In this document: piece after piece, positions 8,843 through 20,578 of the stretch
Numbering within the stretch: the stretch's first letter is position 1
How the letters are laid out: every line of letters starts with the position of its first letter
Source: Megaustenia siamemsis
Taxonomy: Eukaryota; Mollusca; Gastropoda; Stylommatophora; Ariophantidae
Length of the DNA stretch: 64,000 nt
Assembly (NCBI GenBank): GCA_032433765.1
Contig: JAVIAB010000008.1
Location: 40,481,736-40,545,735, forward strand
Reading direction: 5' to 3'
The notes under the pieces: generated by a model
What the model was told of the DNA's origin: nothing
Databases searched by the model: none
The model's input: only the letters and a program-made list of their open reading frames with translations
Translations under genes and position numbers: made by a program

Positions 8843-9964
8843 TTACTGCTTTCGGCTGAACAAACAACAACCATCCTTTTTCCAATACTCCTCTTCTTGT
8901 CGTAACACATGATCCTCACATTTTACCCAGTAGTCTTTATTTATATTTGATAGAGCCTGATTTGTAAGTGTCTCAACATCGCATAATTTGAAAGTTTTAT
9001 TTGTATATGCTACGTGTCCTTTAACTTTTGCCCAAACTAGTTCTATAGGATTTAAGTGTGCATGATATGGAGGTAGTCTCAAACATCTATGGCCATGTTC
9101 TTGAATTAACTTGTCTATTTTAAATATCTTTGTACGTTGTGTCTGTTTTACAAGGCTAAGCAATTCGGGTTTCAAGTAGCTGTCGTTAACTTGTATGTGT
9201 TCTTTTATGAGCCACGTTTTGATTGCATCTTTTGTACTTGATGATGTTGGGATTCTATCTTCTACGTTAACTACGTTATGGTATGAAGCATTGTCCATTA
9301 TCAGACAAGAAGGTCGATCTAATATTGGAAGGATACTTTTCTCGATCCAGTCTTTAAATATGTGCCCATTCATTTCGGAGTGGTAGTCTCTATTGTCTAT
9401 GGATTTTGAAATGAAAACGAGATGAGCATTCTGCAACAACCCATTATGTCTGCTACCTGCATGTGCAACTATCAAACGTTGCCCTTTACTGCTTGGTACT
9501 GATCTTTTAATACTTCCATCTGCTAACTGCCATTCCTTTTCATTTGTATGATGAGCGTTGATCCAAGTTTCATCTAAATAAACAATATCATAATCATTTT
9601 CGCGCATTTCCTTCACTTCACGTAAATACTTGCTTCTAAGAGCTACTAGATGTGGCTTCTCACAAATAATGTTTTTTCCACCAGCATACTTTCTAAAGGT
9701 GAAGCCTGCACTTCTTAATATTTTCCATAATTAAGTTTTTGATATTTCAATGTCGTTGTTAGTTTTCAGCCAAAGCTTCAACTTTCTAAGTGTCACTTCT
9801 TCGTTTATATCAAACATTCGACAGATTTCTCTTTTTACTAGGTCCTTATCAAAACTGTCTAACGTTTCTTTCCTTCCTTGCTTTCTTGCATTTGTTGGCA
9901 ATAAATATCCGCTTCCTTTAACTATTCGATCAAATGAACGTTTACACAAACCTAAAATATGCAT
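8843..9964 (-). pseudogene. DDE transposase (Tc1/mariner-like) with one in-frame stop
   Basis: The frame runs from ATG 9964 (open upstream to about 10,226) to a stop at 8843, broken only by TAA at 9731-9733. The N-terminal part (GLCKRSFDRIVKGSG and following) looks like a helix-turn-helix DNA-binding region. The catalytic half has YLDETWIN, SCLIMDNASYH and HLNPIELVWAKVKGH, giving Asp, Asp and Glu. The last two are about 84 residues apart, wider than the 34 of typical Tc1/mariner proteins because of an insertion after IMDNASYH. The upstream open frame adds about 87 residues without a clear ATG, so the true start or an N-terminal exon is uncertain. Apart from the stop the frame is intact, suggesting recent inactivation. 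Confidence 0.85.
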
Positions 9965-10587
9965 TGTTCTCTTCTCAGGGTTTGATAAAGAACAATAAAG
10001 ATGTCCCTTTTTACGCTCTCTGCAGAAGTATTGATAAATCTTTATAGCAATGTTATGCTCAGTAAATATGTTGCCTTTATATTCATTCTCACATAGACTT
10101 GCAGAAGATAATATGGATAGTGCCGCCTCCTTTCTGTAAATATTGAGATTTGCCTCTGAATTATGACTCGAACTCGAGTCTACGGCCGCGATTTTGACGT
10201 CACATAATTTCCTTTGGCTAAAATGTCATTTTGTGCTAAACGGGAAATTTCATATGTAACATTTCTTTATAAAAATTTATAGTGGAAACATAACTATTTT
10301 AGGACGGTGCGCATTCAGCCGTGAAGGTCATGCCTATATGTTAAAGAATCAGCTGTGAGATGTAAGCATCTACATAATCCCGCCGGTGTTTATAATATCG
10401 ATTAACTTTTTTTTAATATAGGTTAAATAAGGCATCTTTGAAACTGGACCACATTTCTTTGATAAAAAAATATTTTTATAGCGACATTAGTATTCTAAAC
10501 CTAACCTCAAAAGATCAATGTAAATGAACAATAAGTTTTTGAAAAAAAAATTAATTAATGTCTAGGCAAACGAATCTGAACGGACTA

Positions 10588-13500
10588 TAGCGGTAAACTT
10601 AGCGCGACACCTATCACGCGCCATATACTCGCGGTAAACTTAGCGCGACACCTATCACACGCCATATACTAGCGGTAAACTTAGTGCGACACCTCTCACA
10701 CGCCATATACTCTCGGTAAACTTAGTGCGACACCTCTCACACACCATATACTCTCGGGAAACTTAGTGCGACACCTCTCACACGCCATATACTCGCGGTA
10801 AACTTAGTGCGACACCTCTCACACGCCATATACTCGCGGTAAACTTAGTGCGACACCTCTCACGCGCCATATACTCGCGGTAAACTTAGTGCGACACCTC
10901 TCACACACCATATACTCGCGGTAAACTTAGTGCGACACCTCTCACACACCATATACTCGCGGTAAACTTAGTGCGACACCTCTCACACACCATATACTCG
11001 CGGTAAACTTAGTGCGACACCTCTCACACGCCATATACTCGCGGTAAACTTAGTGCGACACCTATCACGCGCCATATACTCGCGGTAAACTTAGTGCGAC
11101 ACCTCTCACACGCCATATACTCGCGGTAAACTTAGTGCGACACCTCTCACACGCCATATACTCGCGGTAAACTTAGTGCGACACCTCTCACACACCATAT
11201 ACTCGCGGTAAACTTAGTGCGACACCTCTCACACGCCATATACTCGCGGTAAACTTAGCGTGACACCTATCACACGCCATATACTCTCGGTAAACTTAGT
11301 GCGACACCTCTCACACGCCATATACTCGCGGTAAACTTAGTGCGACACCTCTCACACACCATATACTAGCGGTAAACTTAGCGCGACACCTATCACACGC
11401 CATATACTCGCGGTAAACTTAGTGCGACACCTCTCACACGCCATATACTAGCGGTAAACTTAGTGCGACACCTATCACACGCCATATACTAGCGGTAAAC
11501 TTAGTGCGACACCTATCACACGCCATATACTAGCGGTAAACTTAGTGCGACACCTCTCACACGCCATATACTAGCGGTAATCTTAGTGCGACACCTCTCA
11601 CACGCCATATACTAGCGGTAAACTTAGTGCGACACCTATCACACGCCATATACTAGCGGTAAACTTAGTGCGACACCTCTCACACGCCATATACTCGCGG
11701 TAAACTTAGTGCGACACCTCTCACACACCATATACTAGCGGTAAACTTAGTGCGACACCTATCACACGCCATATACTCGCGGTAAACTTAGTGCGACACC
11801 TCTCACACACCATATACTAGCGGTAAACTTAGTGCGACACCTCTCACACGCCATATACTCGCGGTAAACTTAGTGCGACACCTCTCACACACCATATACT
11901 CGCGGTAAACTTAGCGCGACACCTCTCACGCGCCATATACTCGCGGTAAACTTAGTGCGACACCTATCACACGCCATATACTCTCGGGAAACTTAGCGCG
12001 ACATCTCTCACGCGCCATATACTCGCGGTAAACTTAGCGCGACACCTATCACACGCCATATACTCTCGGTAAACTTAGCGCGACACCTCTCACGCGCCAT
12101 ATACTCGCGGTAAACTTAGCGCGACACCTATCACACGCCATATACTCTCGGGAAACTTAGCGCGACACCTCTCACGCGCCATATACTCTCGGGAAACTTA
12201 GCGCGACACCTCTCACGCGCCATATACTCTCGGGAAACTTAGCGCGACACCTCTCACGCGCCATATACTCTCGGGAAACTTAGCGCGACACCTCTCACGC
12301 GCCATATACTCGCGGTAAACTTAGTGCGACACCTATCACGCGCCATATACTCTCGGGAAACTTAGCGCGACACCTCTCACGCTCCATATACTCTCGGGAA
12401 ACTTAGTGCGACACCTCTCACGCTCCATATACTCTCGGGAAACTTAGCGCGACACCTCTCAAGCGCCATATACTCTCGGGAAACTTAGCGCGACACCTCT
12501 CACGCGCCATATACTCTCGGGAAACTTAGCGCGACACCTCTCACGCGCCATATACTCTCGATAAACTTAGTGCGACACCTCTCACGCGCCATATACTCGC
12601 GGTAAACTTAGCGCGACACCTCTCACGCGCCATATACTCTCGGCAAACTTAGCGCGACACCTCTCACGCTCCATATACTCGCGGTAAACTTAGCGCGACA
12701 CCTATCACACGCCATATACTCTCGGGAAACTTAGCGCGACACCTCTCACGCGCCATATACTCTCGGGAAACTTAGCGCGACACCTCTCACGCGCCATATA
12801 CTCTCGGGAAACTTAGCGCGACACCTCTCACGCGCCATATACTCTCGGGAAACTTAGCGCGACACCTCTCACGCGCCATATACTCTCGGGAAACTTAGCG
12901 CGACACCTCTCACGCGCCATATACTCTCGGGAAACTTAGCGCGACACCTCTCACGCGCCATATACTCTCGGGAAACTTAGCGCGACACCTCTCACGCGCC
13001 ATATACTCGCGGTAAACTTAGTGCGACACCTATCACGCGCCATATACTCTCGGGAAACTTAGCGCGACACCTCTCACGCTCCATATACTCTCGGGAAACT
13101 TAGTGCGACACCTCTCACGCTCCATATACTCTCGAGAAACTTAACGCGACACCTCTCACGCGCCATATACTCTCGGGAAACTTAGCGCGACACCTCTCAC
13201 GCGCCATATACTCTCGGGAAACTTAGCGCGACACCTCTCACGCGCCATATACTCTCGGGAAACTTAGCGCGACACCTCTCACGCGCCATATACTCTCGAT
13301 AAACTTAGTGCGACACCTCTCACGCGCTATATACTCGCGGTAAGCTTAGCGCGACACCTCTCACGCGGCATATACTCTCGGCAAACTTAGCGCGACACCT
13401 CTCACGCTCCATATACTCGCGGTAAACTTAGCGCGACACCTATCACACGCCATATACTCTCGGGAAACTTAGCGCGACACCTCTCACGCGCCATATACTC

Positions 13501-15397
13501 TCGGGAAACTTAGCGCGACACCTCTCACGCGCCATATACTCTCGGGAAACTTAGCGCGACACCTCTCACGCGCCATATACTCTCGGGAAACTTAGCGCGA
13601 CACCTCTCACGCGCCATATACTCGCGGTAAACTTAGTGCGACACCTATCACGCGCCATATACTCTCGGGAAACTTAGCGCGACACCTCTCACGCTCCATA
13701 TACTCTCGGGAAACTTAGTGCGACACCTCTCACGCTCCATATACTCTCGGGAAACTTAGCGCGACACCTCTCACGCGCCATATACTCTCGGGAAACTTAG
13801 CGCGACACCTCTCACGCGCCATATACTCTCGGGAAACTTAGCGCGACACCTCTCACGCGCCATATACTCTCGATAAACTTAGTGCGACACCTCTCACGCG
13901 CCATATACTCGCGGTAAACTTAGCGCGACACCTCTCACGCGCCATATACTCTCGGCAAACTTAGCGCGACACCTCTCACGCTCCATATACTCGCGGTAAA
14001 CTTAGCGCGACACCTCTCACGCGCCATATACTCTCGGTAAACTTAGCGCGACACCTCTCACGCGCCATATACTCGCGGTAAACTTAGCGCGACACCTATC
14101 ACACGCCATATACTCTCGGGAAACTTAGCGCGACACCTCTCACGCGCCATATACTCGCGGTAAACTTAGCGCGACACCTATCACACGCCATATACTCTCG
14201 GAAAACTTAGCGCGACACCTATCACACGCCATATACTCTCGGGAAACTTAGCGCGACACCTATCACACGCCATATACTCGCGGTAAACTTAGCGCGACAC
14301 CTATCACACGCCATATACTCTCGGGAAACTTAGCGCGACACCTCTCACGCGCCATATACTCTCGGGAAACTTAGCGCGACACCTCTCACGCGCCATATAC
14401 TCTCGGGAAACTTAGCGCGACACCTCTCACGCGCCATATACTCGCGGTAAACTTAGTGCGACACCTATCACGCGCCATATACTCTCGGGAAACTTAGCGC
14501 GACACCTCTCACGCTCCATATACTCGCGGGAAACTTAGCGCGACACCTCTCACGCGCCATATACTCTCGGGAAACTTAGCGCGACACCTCTCACGCGCCA
14601 TATACTCTCGGGAAACTTAGCGCGACACCTCTCACGCGCCATATACTCTCGGGAAACTTAGCGCGACACCTCTCACGGGCCATATACTCGCGGTAAACTT
14701 AGCGCGACACCTCTCACGCGCCATATACTCGCGGGAAACTTAGCGCGACACCTCTCACGCGCCATATACTAGCGGTAAACTTAGTGCGACACCTCTCACG
14801 CGCCATATACTCGCGGTAAACTTAGCGCGACACCTCTCACGCGCCATATACTCTCGGGAAACTTAGCGCGACGCCTCTCACGCGCCATATACTCGTGGGA
14901 AACTTAGTGCGACATCTCTCACGCGCCATATACTCGCGGTAAACTTAGTGCGACACCTCTCACGCGCCATATACTCGTGGGAAACTTAGCGCGACACCTC
15001 TCACGCGCCATATACTCGCGGTAAACTTAGCGCGACACCTCTCACGCGCCATATACTCGTGGGAAACTTAGTGCGACACCTCTCACGCGCCATATACTCG
15101 CGGTAAACTCAGCGCGACACCTCTCACGCGCCATATACTCGCGGGAAACTTAGCGCGACACCTCTCACGCGTCATATACTCGCGGTAAACTTAGCGCGAC
15201 ACCTCTCACGCGCCATATACTCTCGGTAAACTTAGCGCGACACCTCTCACGCGCTATATACTCTCGGTAAACTTAGCGCGACACCTCTCACGCGCCATAT
15301 ACTCGCGGTAAACTTAGCGCGACACCTCTCACGCGCCATATACTCTCGGGAAACTTAGCGCGACACCTCTCACGCGCCATATACTCGTGGGAAACTT
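10588..15397 (+). repeat. 41-bp CpG-rich satellite, main array (~117 units)
   Basis: The unit is CACCTCTCACGCGCCATATA followed by CTCGCGGTAAACTTAGCGCGA, 41 bp, almost without indels. Main variants are CTCGCGGTAAA against CTCTCGGGAAA, CTCTCAC against CTATCAC, GCGCGAC against GTGCGAC, and CACGCGCC against CACACGCC. Higher-order repetition is visible: the rare CTCTCGATAAACTT unit recurs at 12,561, 13,299 and 13,873, spaced 738 (18x41) and 574 (14x41) bp. No gene is credible in it. Confidence 0.97.
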
Positions 15398-15414
15398 CAA
15401 CTAGCAGTGTGTCT

Positions 15415-16440
15415 TTTAAATAATGAATAGCACTATTTCTTCTATCTACAGGGCCGTTGGCGTCTTCACGGACCTGTTGGTAGCAAACGATCATGACAAG
15501 TCAGTAGTTTGATAACATATTTGTGTGTTATGATGAATGCTGTTTTTACTGAACAGCTTCGTAGCTGAATATGCCAATTTTTGAGAGACAGATCCGACCG
15601 AAGAATGTATTTGTGGTAACTGATCTCGTCTCTTTTCTTCTGCGTCTCTTGTCTTCTGAATTTGATATCAACACTTCCTGGAATGTTGCTGTGTTGTTTA
15701 TGTGTATGTGTTCTCCGTGTGCTACGATCTGCAGCTAGATCCTCTGTTTCTTTCAATGATAGAGAATTCACACGAGGATGCTCTGCAAACATCCTAATAT
15801 CTCAGAATTGGTAAAGACCAAGTGGTCATTTTCCGTCATAAAGTTTGCCATACAATATTTGTTTGGGAATACAAATGTTTGCCATTCTTCTTACATGACC
15901 CAGCCACCTTAGTCTATGACTCCTAAGTGTTACCTTGATGGATGGGAGTTTTGCTCGTTGTAAAACGTTTGTCGTGAGTTGATTTGTCCTGTCATTTGAT
16001 GTTCCTAATCTTTGTGAAGGCAACACACATGAAAGCTGTTTAATCTTTTCTCCTGTCCTACATAGGTAGTCCAAGTTTCTGATCCGTATAGAAGTGTACT
16101 AAGTACACAACTTTAGTAAATTTGAATGTTAGTCCTGAGTGTTAGTTTGGTGTTGGCCCATGCTCTATATTTCAGTTTACCCAGTGTGGAAGTTGCCTTT
16201 CCATTTCGGGAATTTATCTCTTCTTCAAATGGAGACAGTGGTTGTGACCATAGAACCGAGATAGGTGAACTTTTTCACAGATTCAATGAGTGTGTTATTT
16301 AATGATATAACAACGACAAAAGCTACACCTTGTTAAAACACCATAGTCTTCTGGATACATATTGACATGGAAAATAAATCACATGATCTAGTTAGATTGT
16401 CAATCACTGACTGCAGGACAGACTCATCAGAAAACAACTT
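15415..16440 (-). mobile_element. L-F LINE 3' portion (RT thumb to C-terminus), broken
   Basis: In minus-strand order from 16,440: KLFSDESVLQSVIDNL (after the YADD motif), LIESVKKFTYLGSMVT, then KLPSIKVTLRSHRLRWLGHV with RRM.NICIPKQILYGKL, then ETEDLAADRSTRRT. The order and spacing fit the RT thumb and C-terminal domain of RTE-like LINEs. Several frameshifts and stops show that it is dead. It starts about 20 bp from the end of the 41-bp satellite. Confidence 0.7.
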
Positions 16441-16527
16441 AGTGACAAATTGGATACATTTACATGTAAGCGTCATACATTGATACATATGTGTAATTGT
16501 GTGAGTGAAGCTTACTGTTCATCAACA

Positions 16528-17010
16528 TCAAGTACCGGGCCTAGTGGCGTAGGTGATCATGTCTCTCCACAACTTTCGATCTCGGCAGCTATTTATCATT
16601 TCTGTTGTTGACCTTCTGCCAAGCCATTCTCTTAAGCTGTCTGTTATTTTTTCTCTTTGCTTCCCTCTATCTCTTCGTCCCTCAATTTTTCCAGTTGTTA
16701 CAATATATTCAAGTTGTTCTCTTCTCGTTACATCGCCAAAAAATGATGATTGTCTCTTCCTAACATTGGAAATTAGCTCTTTTTTTGCTTTGACCTCTCT
16801 CAGAACCTCTTCACTACTCTTCTTAGCTGTCCATGGTATTCTCAACATTCTTCTGTAAAACCACATTTCTACAGACTCCAGTGATTTTCTTGTCTGTTGT
16901 CCTATTGTCCATGACTGGCATCCATATGTTAAGACTGGCTCTACGTAACATTTAAGAACTCTTTTCTTGTTTCTATTGTCAAAAATGGATTGCATAGTAT
17001 TTCCTCTTAT
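16528..17010 (-). mobile_element. L-C LINE 3' fragment with open C-terminal frame
   Basis: A 155-codon open frame covers the RT C-terminal domain: CYVEPVLTYGCQSWT, SVEMWFYRRMLRIPWTAKKS, REQLEYIVTTGKIEGRRDRG and STTEMINSCRDRKLW. It is the best preserved L-C copy in the window and helps read the decayed ones. The upstream RT core is missing, so it cannot be an active enzyme. Confidence 0.8.
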
Positions 17011-17284
17011 GTCTAATGTTGTGGGGATTCATGATTATACAAAGAAATTACGACGGTGGTTTTCTGTTGCCTTCCGTCGGTTTCTTTACGGTTGTCTCCG
17101 CTAGCCTTTGACTAAAAAGTCTCACTCACAAGGCAGTGGGGTTGTTTTACTTCGGGGTACCCTCCCTTAGCCTTTTACTCTCCCGAGCTTTCCTGCAAGG
17201 CAGCAAGGCAGCAGGGCAGCCACAGGTTGTACTGTTTACTGCATACAGTAGCAGGTAAAATTAGCTGACCTGACAAAACTTGGT
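17011..17284. other. No feature recognised; short GGCAGCA-type repeats
   Basis: It contains AAGGCAGCAAGGCAGCAGGGCAG near 17,193-17,216. No coding frame is recognised. Confidence 0.35.
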
Positions 17285-17902
17285 CTTACTGTTACCCGGC
17301 TCAAATAATCCTCCAGATATACTACACGCAGAACAAGAGTTACACGTTAACTGTGGAAAACCAAGCAAAGAAGAAATAATGAAAGCCATCATACTATTAA
17401 AAATGGTAAAGCCACAGGACCAGATGAAATTCCTTCGGAAGCCATCAAAGCAGATATTAACACCTCTACCAAGATGTTACATAATCTATTAGATAAAATT
17501 TTGGAGAGCGAAGAAATACCTCAAGACTGGAAAGAAGGTTATATGGTCAAACTACCAAAGAAAGGAAGTTTACAGGAGTGCACAAATTATAGGGGAATTA
17601 TGCTACTATCAGTGCCAGGAAAAATATTAAGCAGAATTATCATTCTGGACAGACTAAAGGAAGCCATAGAGAAATATTTGAGAGAGGGAAAAGCAGGTTT
17701 TAGGAAGAACAGATCATGTGTTGATCAAATAACTACTCAACGAATAATAGTTGAACAAAGTTTAGATCTAAAATCTCCACTATATATTGGATTCATAGAT
17801 TACGAAAATGCATTTGATAGTTTAGACAGAAGAATGCTTTGGAAGTTGCTGAGTCATTACGGAATTCCCATAAAGTTTATTAACCTGATAAAAACAATGT
17901 AT

Positions 17903-20578
17903 CTTCTTCTTCTACCTTTTTAGCTCCCAGTGGAGCATAGGTCTTCAACAAACACTTTCCAAGTCGTTCTGTTTTTTGCAATTCTTTTAAGATCATTCCA
18001 TGTCTTCCCCATCATCTTCATCTCTGCTTCAATCTGTCTTCTCCAAGAATTCCTTGGTCTTCCTCTTGTCTTTTCCCCTGGGGATTCCAAAAAAGGGCCT
18101 GTTGTGTAATACTCTCAGTTGGTTTCCGTAGTGTGTGTCCTATCCATCGCCATCGTCTTCGCTGTATTTCTTTATCCACTGGTATTTGACCAGTACATTT
18201 CCATAATTCCACGTTAGTGACTTTGTCCTGCCATTTCCATCCCTTTATTCTGCGCAAGCATCCATTAATGAAAGTCTGTACCTTCGTGATTGTCAATTTT
18301 GTTATTCTCCATGTTTCACAGCCATATAATAGAACCGACTTAACATTGGAGTTGAAAATTTGTATTTTTGTATTTAGCCTAATTTCTTTGGATTTCCATA
18401 TGTTTCCCAGTGCAATGAAAGCTCCTCTTGCTTTTGATATCCTTATTTTGGTATCGTTTTCTGTTCCTCCCTCTTTATCTATATTACTGCCCAGATATAT
18501 ATAAGATTGTACGTCTAGTAGAGGTATTTCTCCTAGTTTTATTTGGTTATTGCCAACTGCATTAATTCTCATAATGTTGGTCTTATCTCTATTAATCTTT
18601 AGTCCTAGCTGTTGTGATCTCTCATCTAATATACTCATTTTATCTTGCATCTGTTGGTGGCTGTGTGATAGGAGAGCTATGTCATCAGCAAAGTCTAAAT
18701 CATCAAGTTGTTTGGTCAGTGACCACTGGATCCCATTTCTGTTGTTTTGAGTTATTTTCATAATCCAATCTATGGCCAGTAGAAAGAGAAATGGAGACAG
18801 AAGGCATCCTTGCCTTACTCCTGTTCTTATTTCAAATGCTTCTGTAAGCTGTCCTTCATGCACCACACTACATTTTGTTCCTTCATACATTGTTTTTATC
18901 AGGTTAATAAACTTTATGGGGATTCCATAATGACTCAGCAACTTCCAAAGCATTCTTCTGTCTAAACTATCAAATGCCTTTTCGTAATCTATGAATCCAA
19001 TATAAAGTGGGGATTTTAGTTCTAAACTTTGTTCAACTATTATACGTAGAGTAGTTATTTGATCAGCACATGATCTGTTCTTCCTAAAACCTGCTTGTTC
19101 ATCTCTCAAGTGTTTCTCTATAGCCTCTTTTAGTCTCTCCAGAATGATTCTGCCTAATATTTTTCCTGGCACTGATAGTAGCATTCCCCTATAATTTGTG
19201 CACTCCTGTAAACTTCCTTTCTTTGGTAGTTTGATCATATAACCTTCTCTCCAGTCTTTAGGTATTTCTTCCCTCTCCCAAATTTTATCCAATAGATTAT
19301 GTAACATCTTGGTAGAGGTGATAATATCTGCTTTGATGGCTTCCGAAGGAATTTCATCTGGTCCTGTGGCTTTACCATCTTTTAATAGTTTGATGGCTTT
19401 CATTATTTCTTCTTTGCTTGGTTTTCCGCAGTTAACGTGTAATTCTTCTTCTGCTGGTAGTATATCTGGAGGATTATTTGAGCCGGGTCTGTTCAAAAGT
19501 TCTTCAAAGTGCTCCTTCCATCTCTCCATTTGTTCCCTTATATTACTAAGCAGATTTCCTTTCTTATCTTTGATAAAGGTGTTGATCTGTTTGTATTTTC
19601 CACCTAATTTCTTTGTGCTGTTGTACAGTTCTTTCATATTCCCTTTATTTGCTGCTTCTTCTGCCTCTTTAGCTAATTCATCTATATATTTCCTCTTATC
19701 CCTTTTAATGCATCTTCTCACTTCTTTGTTCACCTCTGTGTAAGCTTCCTGTGTCTTGGCTTTATTACTTCTTGTTTTGCTTTTATTTATGTCTGCTTTC
19801 TTGTTCTTTCTTTCTTTAATTTTATCCAGGGTCTCTGCTGTCATCCATGCCTTATTCTGGCGTTCTCTTTTCCCCAGTGTTTCTTCGCATGTCTCTTTCC
19901 ATATATTTTTTACCTGTTTCCAATGATCTTCTATATTTATTGTATTTTCTAGTTGTTGGAGGACTTGGTATTTGTTTGATATTGTGACTGCGAATTTATC
20001 TTTAATTCCTTGTTCTTTAAGAAACCCTACATTGAAATACTTTCTGCCCTTATTCGTTGTAGTATACCTTTTTAATTTAATTTTAAGTTTGGCTAACAGA
20101 AGATGATGATCAGAAGCTATATCTGCCCCTCTATATACTTTTACATCCTGTAAGGATGACTTAAACTTATTATTAATACATATGTGATCAATTTGGTTTT
20201 CCGTTCTATGATCTGGTGACATCCATGTAGCTTTGTGTATTCTTTTATGTTGGAATATTGTTCCTCCTAGGCTCATTTGATTAAGGGCGCAGAAATTCAC
20301 AAATATCTCTCCATTCTCGTTTATATCTCCAAGTCCATGTTTTCCCATAATCTCTTCGAAGCCTCTGTTGTCTGATCCTACCTTAGCATTTAGGTCTCCC
20401 ATCAAGATTATAATATCCTTGGCTCGTCTTGCATCCATCTGGCATTGTAGCTGTTTATAAAAATCATCTTTAACTGAGTCATCTTTATCGTTGGTTGGTG
20501 CATAGCATTGTATAATGTGTAATTTTATTTTGTTTTTGGTTGTTCTAAATGTTGCTCTCACCAGTCTTGGTCCCACTG
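17903..20578 (-). mobile_element. L-A LINE, younger copy inserted into the older one
   Basis: A 2,676-bp minus-strand insertion flanked by a 13-bp TSD, AAAAACAATGTAT (17,890-17,902 and 20,579-20,591). The 3' end, on the left, is a (GAA)n tail and the 5' end is truncated inside the endonuclease domain. Its ORF is uninterrupted, so it is the youngest LINE in the window. Confidence 0.93.
18018..20576 (-). CDS. Partial LINE ORF: APE endonuclease (C-terminal half) and reverse transcriptase
   Basis: About 852 codons are open. The formal ATG lies outside, in the antisense of the older copy, so the first ~14 residues of the longest frame are not element sequence. Endonuclease motifs: MGDLNAKVG (about residues 73-81 of the longest frame), NQIDHI and SDHHLL (about 169-174). 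RT motifs: LPKKG, GFIDYEKAFD (541-550), GVRQGCLLSP (600-609) and FADD (643-646, catalytic Asp pair). A C-terminal domain with LLYGCETWR follows. One codon is missing in the NYRGxxLLS motif compared with the older copy (NYRG-M-LLS against NYRG-IM-LLS). The N-terminal endonuclease is lost, so it is unlikely to be autonomous. Confidence 0.85.
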   Translation of the reverse strand: MGPRLVRATFRTTKNKIKLHIIQCYAPTNDKDDSVKDDFYKQLQCQMDARRAKDIIILMGDLNAKVGSDNRGFEEIMGKHGLGDINENGEIFVNFCALNQMSLGGTIFQHKRIHKATWMSPDHRTENQIDHICINNKFKSSLQDVKVYRGADIASDHHLLLAKLKIKLKRYTTTNKGRKYFNVGFLKEQGIKDKFAVTISNKYQVLQQLENTINIEDHWKQVKNIWKETCEETLGKRERQNKAWMTAETLDKIKERKNKKADINKSKTRSNKAKTQEAYTEVNKEVRRCIKRDKRKYIDELAKEAEEAANKGNMKELYNSTKKLGGKYKQINTFIKDKKGNLLSNIREQMERWKEHFEELLNRPGSNNPPDILPAEEELHVNCGKPSKEEIMKAIKLLKDGKATGPDEIPSEAIKADIITSTKMLHNLLDKIWEREEIPKDWREGYMIKLPKKGSLQECTNYRGMLLSVPGKILGRIILERLKEAIEKHLRDEQAGFRKNRSCADQITTLRIIVEQSLELKSPLYIGFIDYEKAFDSLDRRMLWKLLSHYGIPIKFINLIKTMYEGTKCSVVHEGQLTEAFEIRTGVRQGCLLSPFLFLLAIDWIMKITQNNRNGIQWSLTKQLDDLDFADDIALLSHSHQQMQDKMSILDERSQQLGLKINRDKTNIMRINAVGNNQIKLGEIPLLDVQSYIYLGSNIDKEGGTENDTKIRISKARGAFIALGNIWKSKEIRLNTKIQIFNSNVKSVLLYGCETWRITKLTITKVQTFINGCLRRIKGWKWQDKVTNVELWKCTGQIPVDKEIQRRRWRWIGHTLRKPTESITQQALFWNPQGKRQEEDQGILGEDRLKQR

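Larger units (their letters stand above)
8201..10587 (-). mobile_element. Complete TA-flanked DDE transposon inserted in the satellite
   Basis: Both ends carry a perfect 23-bp terminal inverted repeat (8201-8223 and 10565-10587; left end TAGTCCGTTCAGATTCG). TA at 8199-8200 and 10588-10589 flanks the element. Removing the element plus one TA rejoins a satellite unit exactly (ATAC-TA-GCGG). TA duplication and the DDE protein place it in the IS630-Tc1-mariner superfamily. It carries a transposase pseudogene with one stop codon, and a LINE scrap lies in the part downstream of that gene. Confidence 0.93.
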
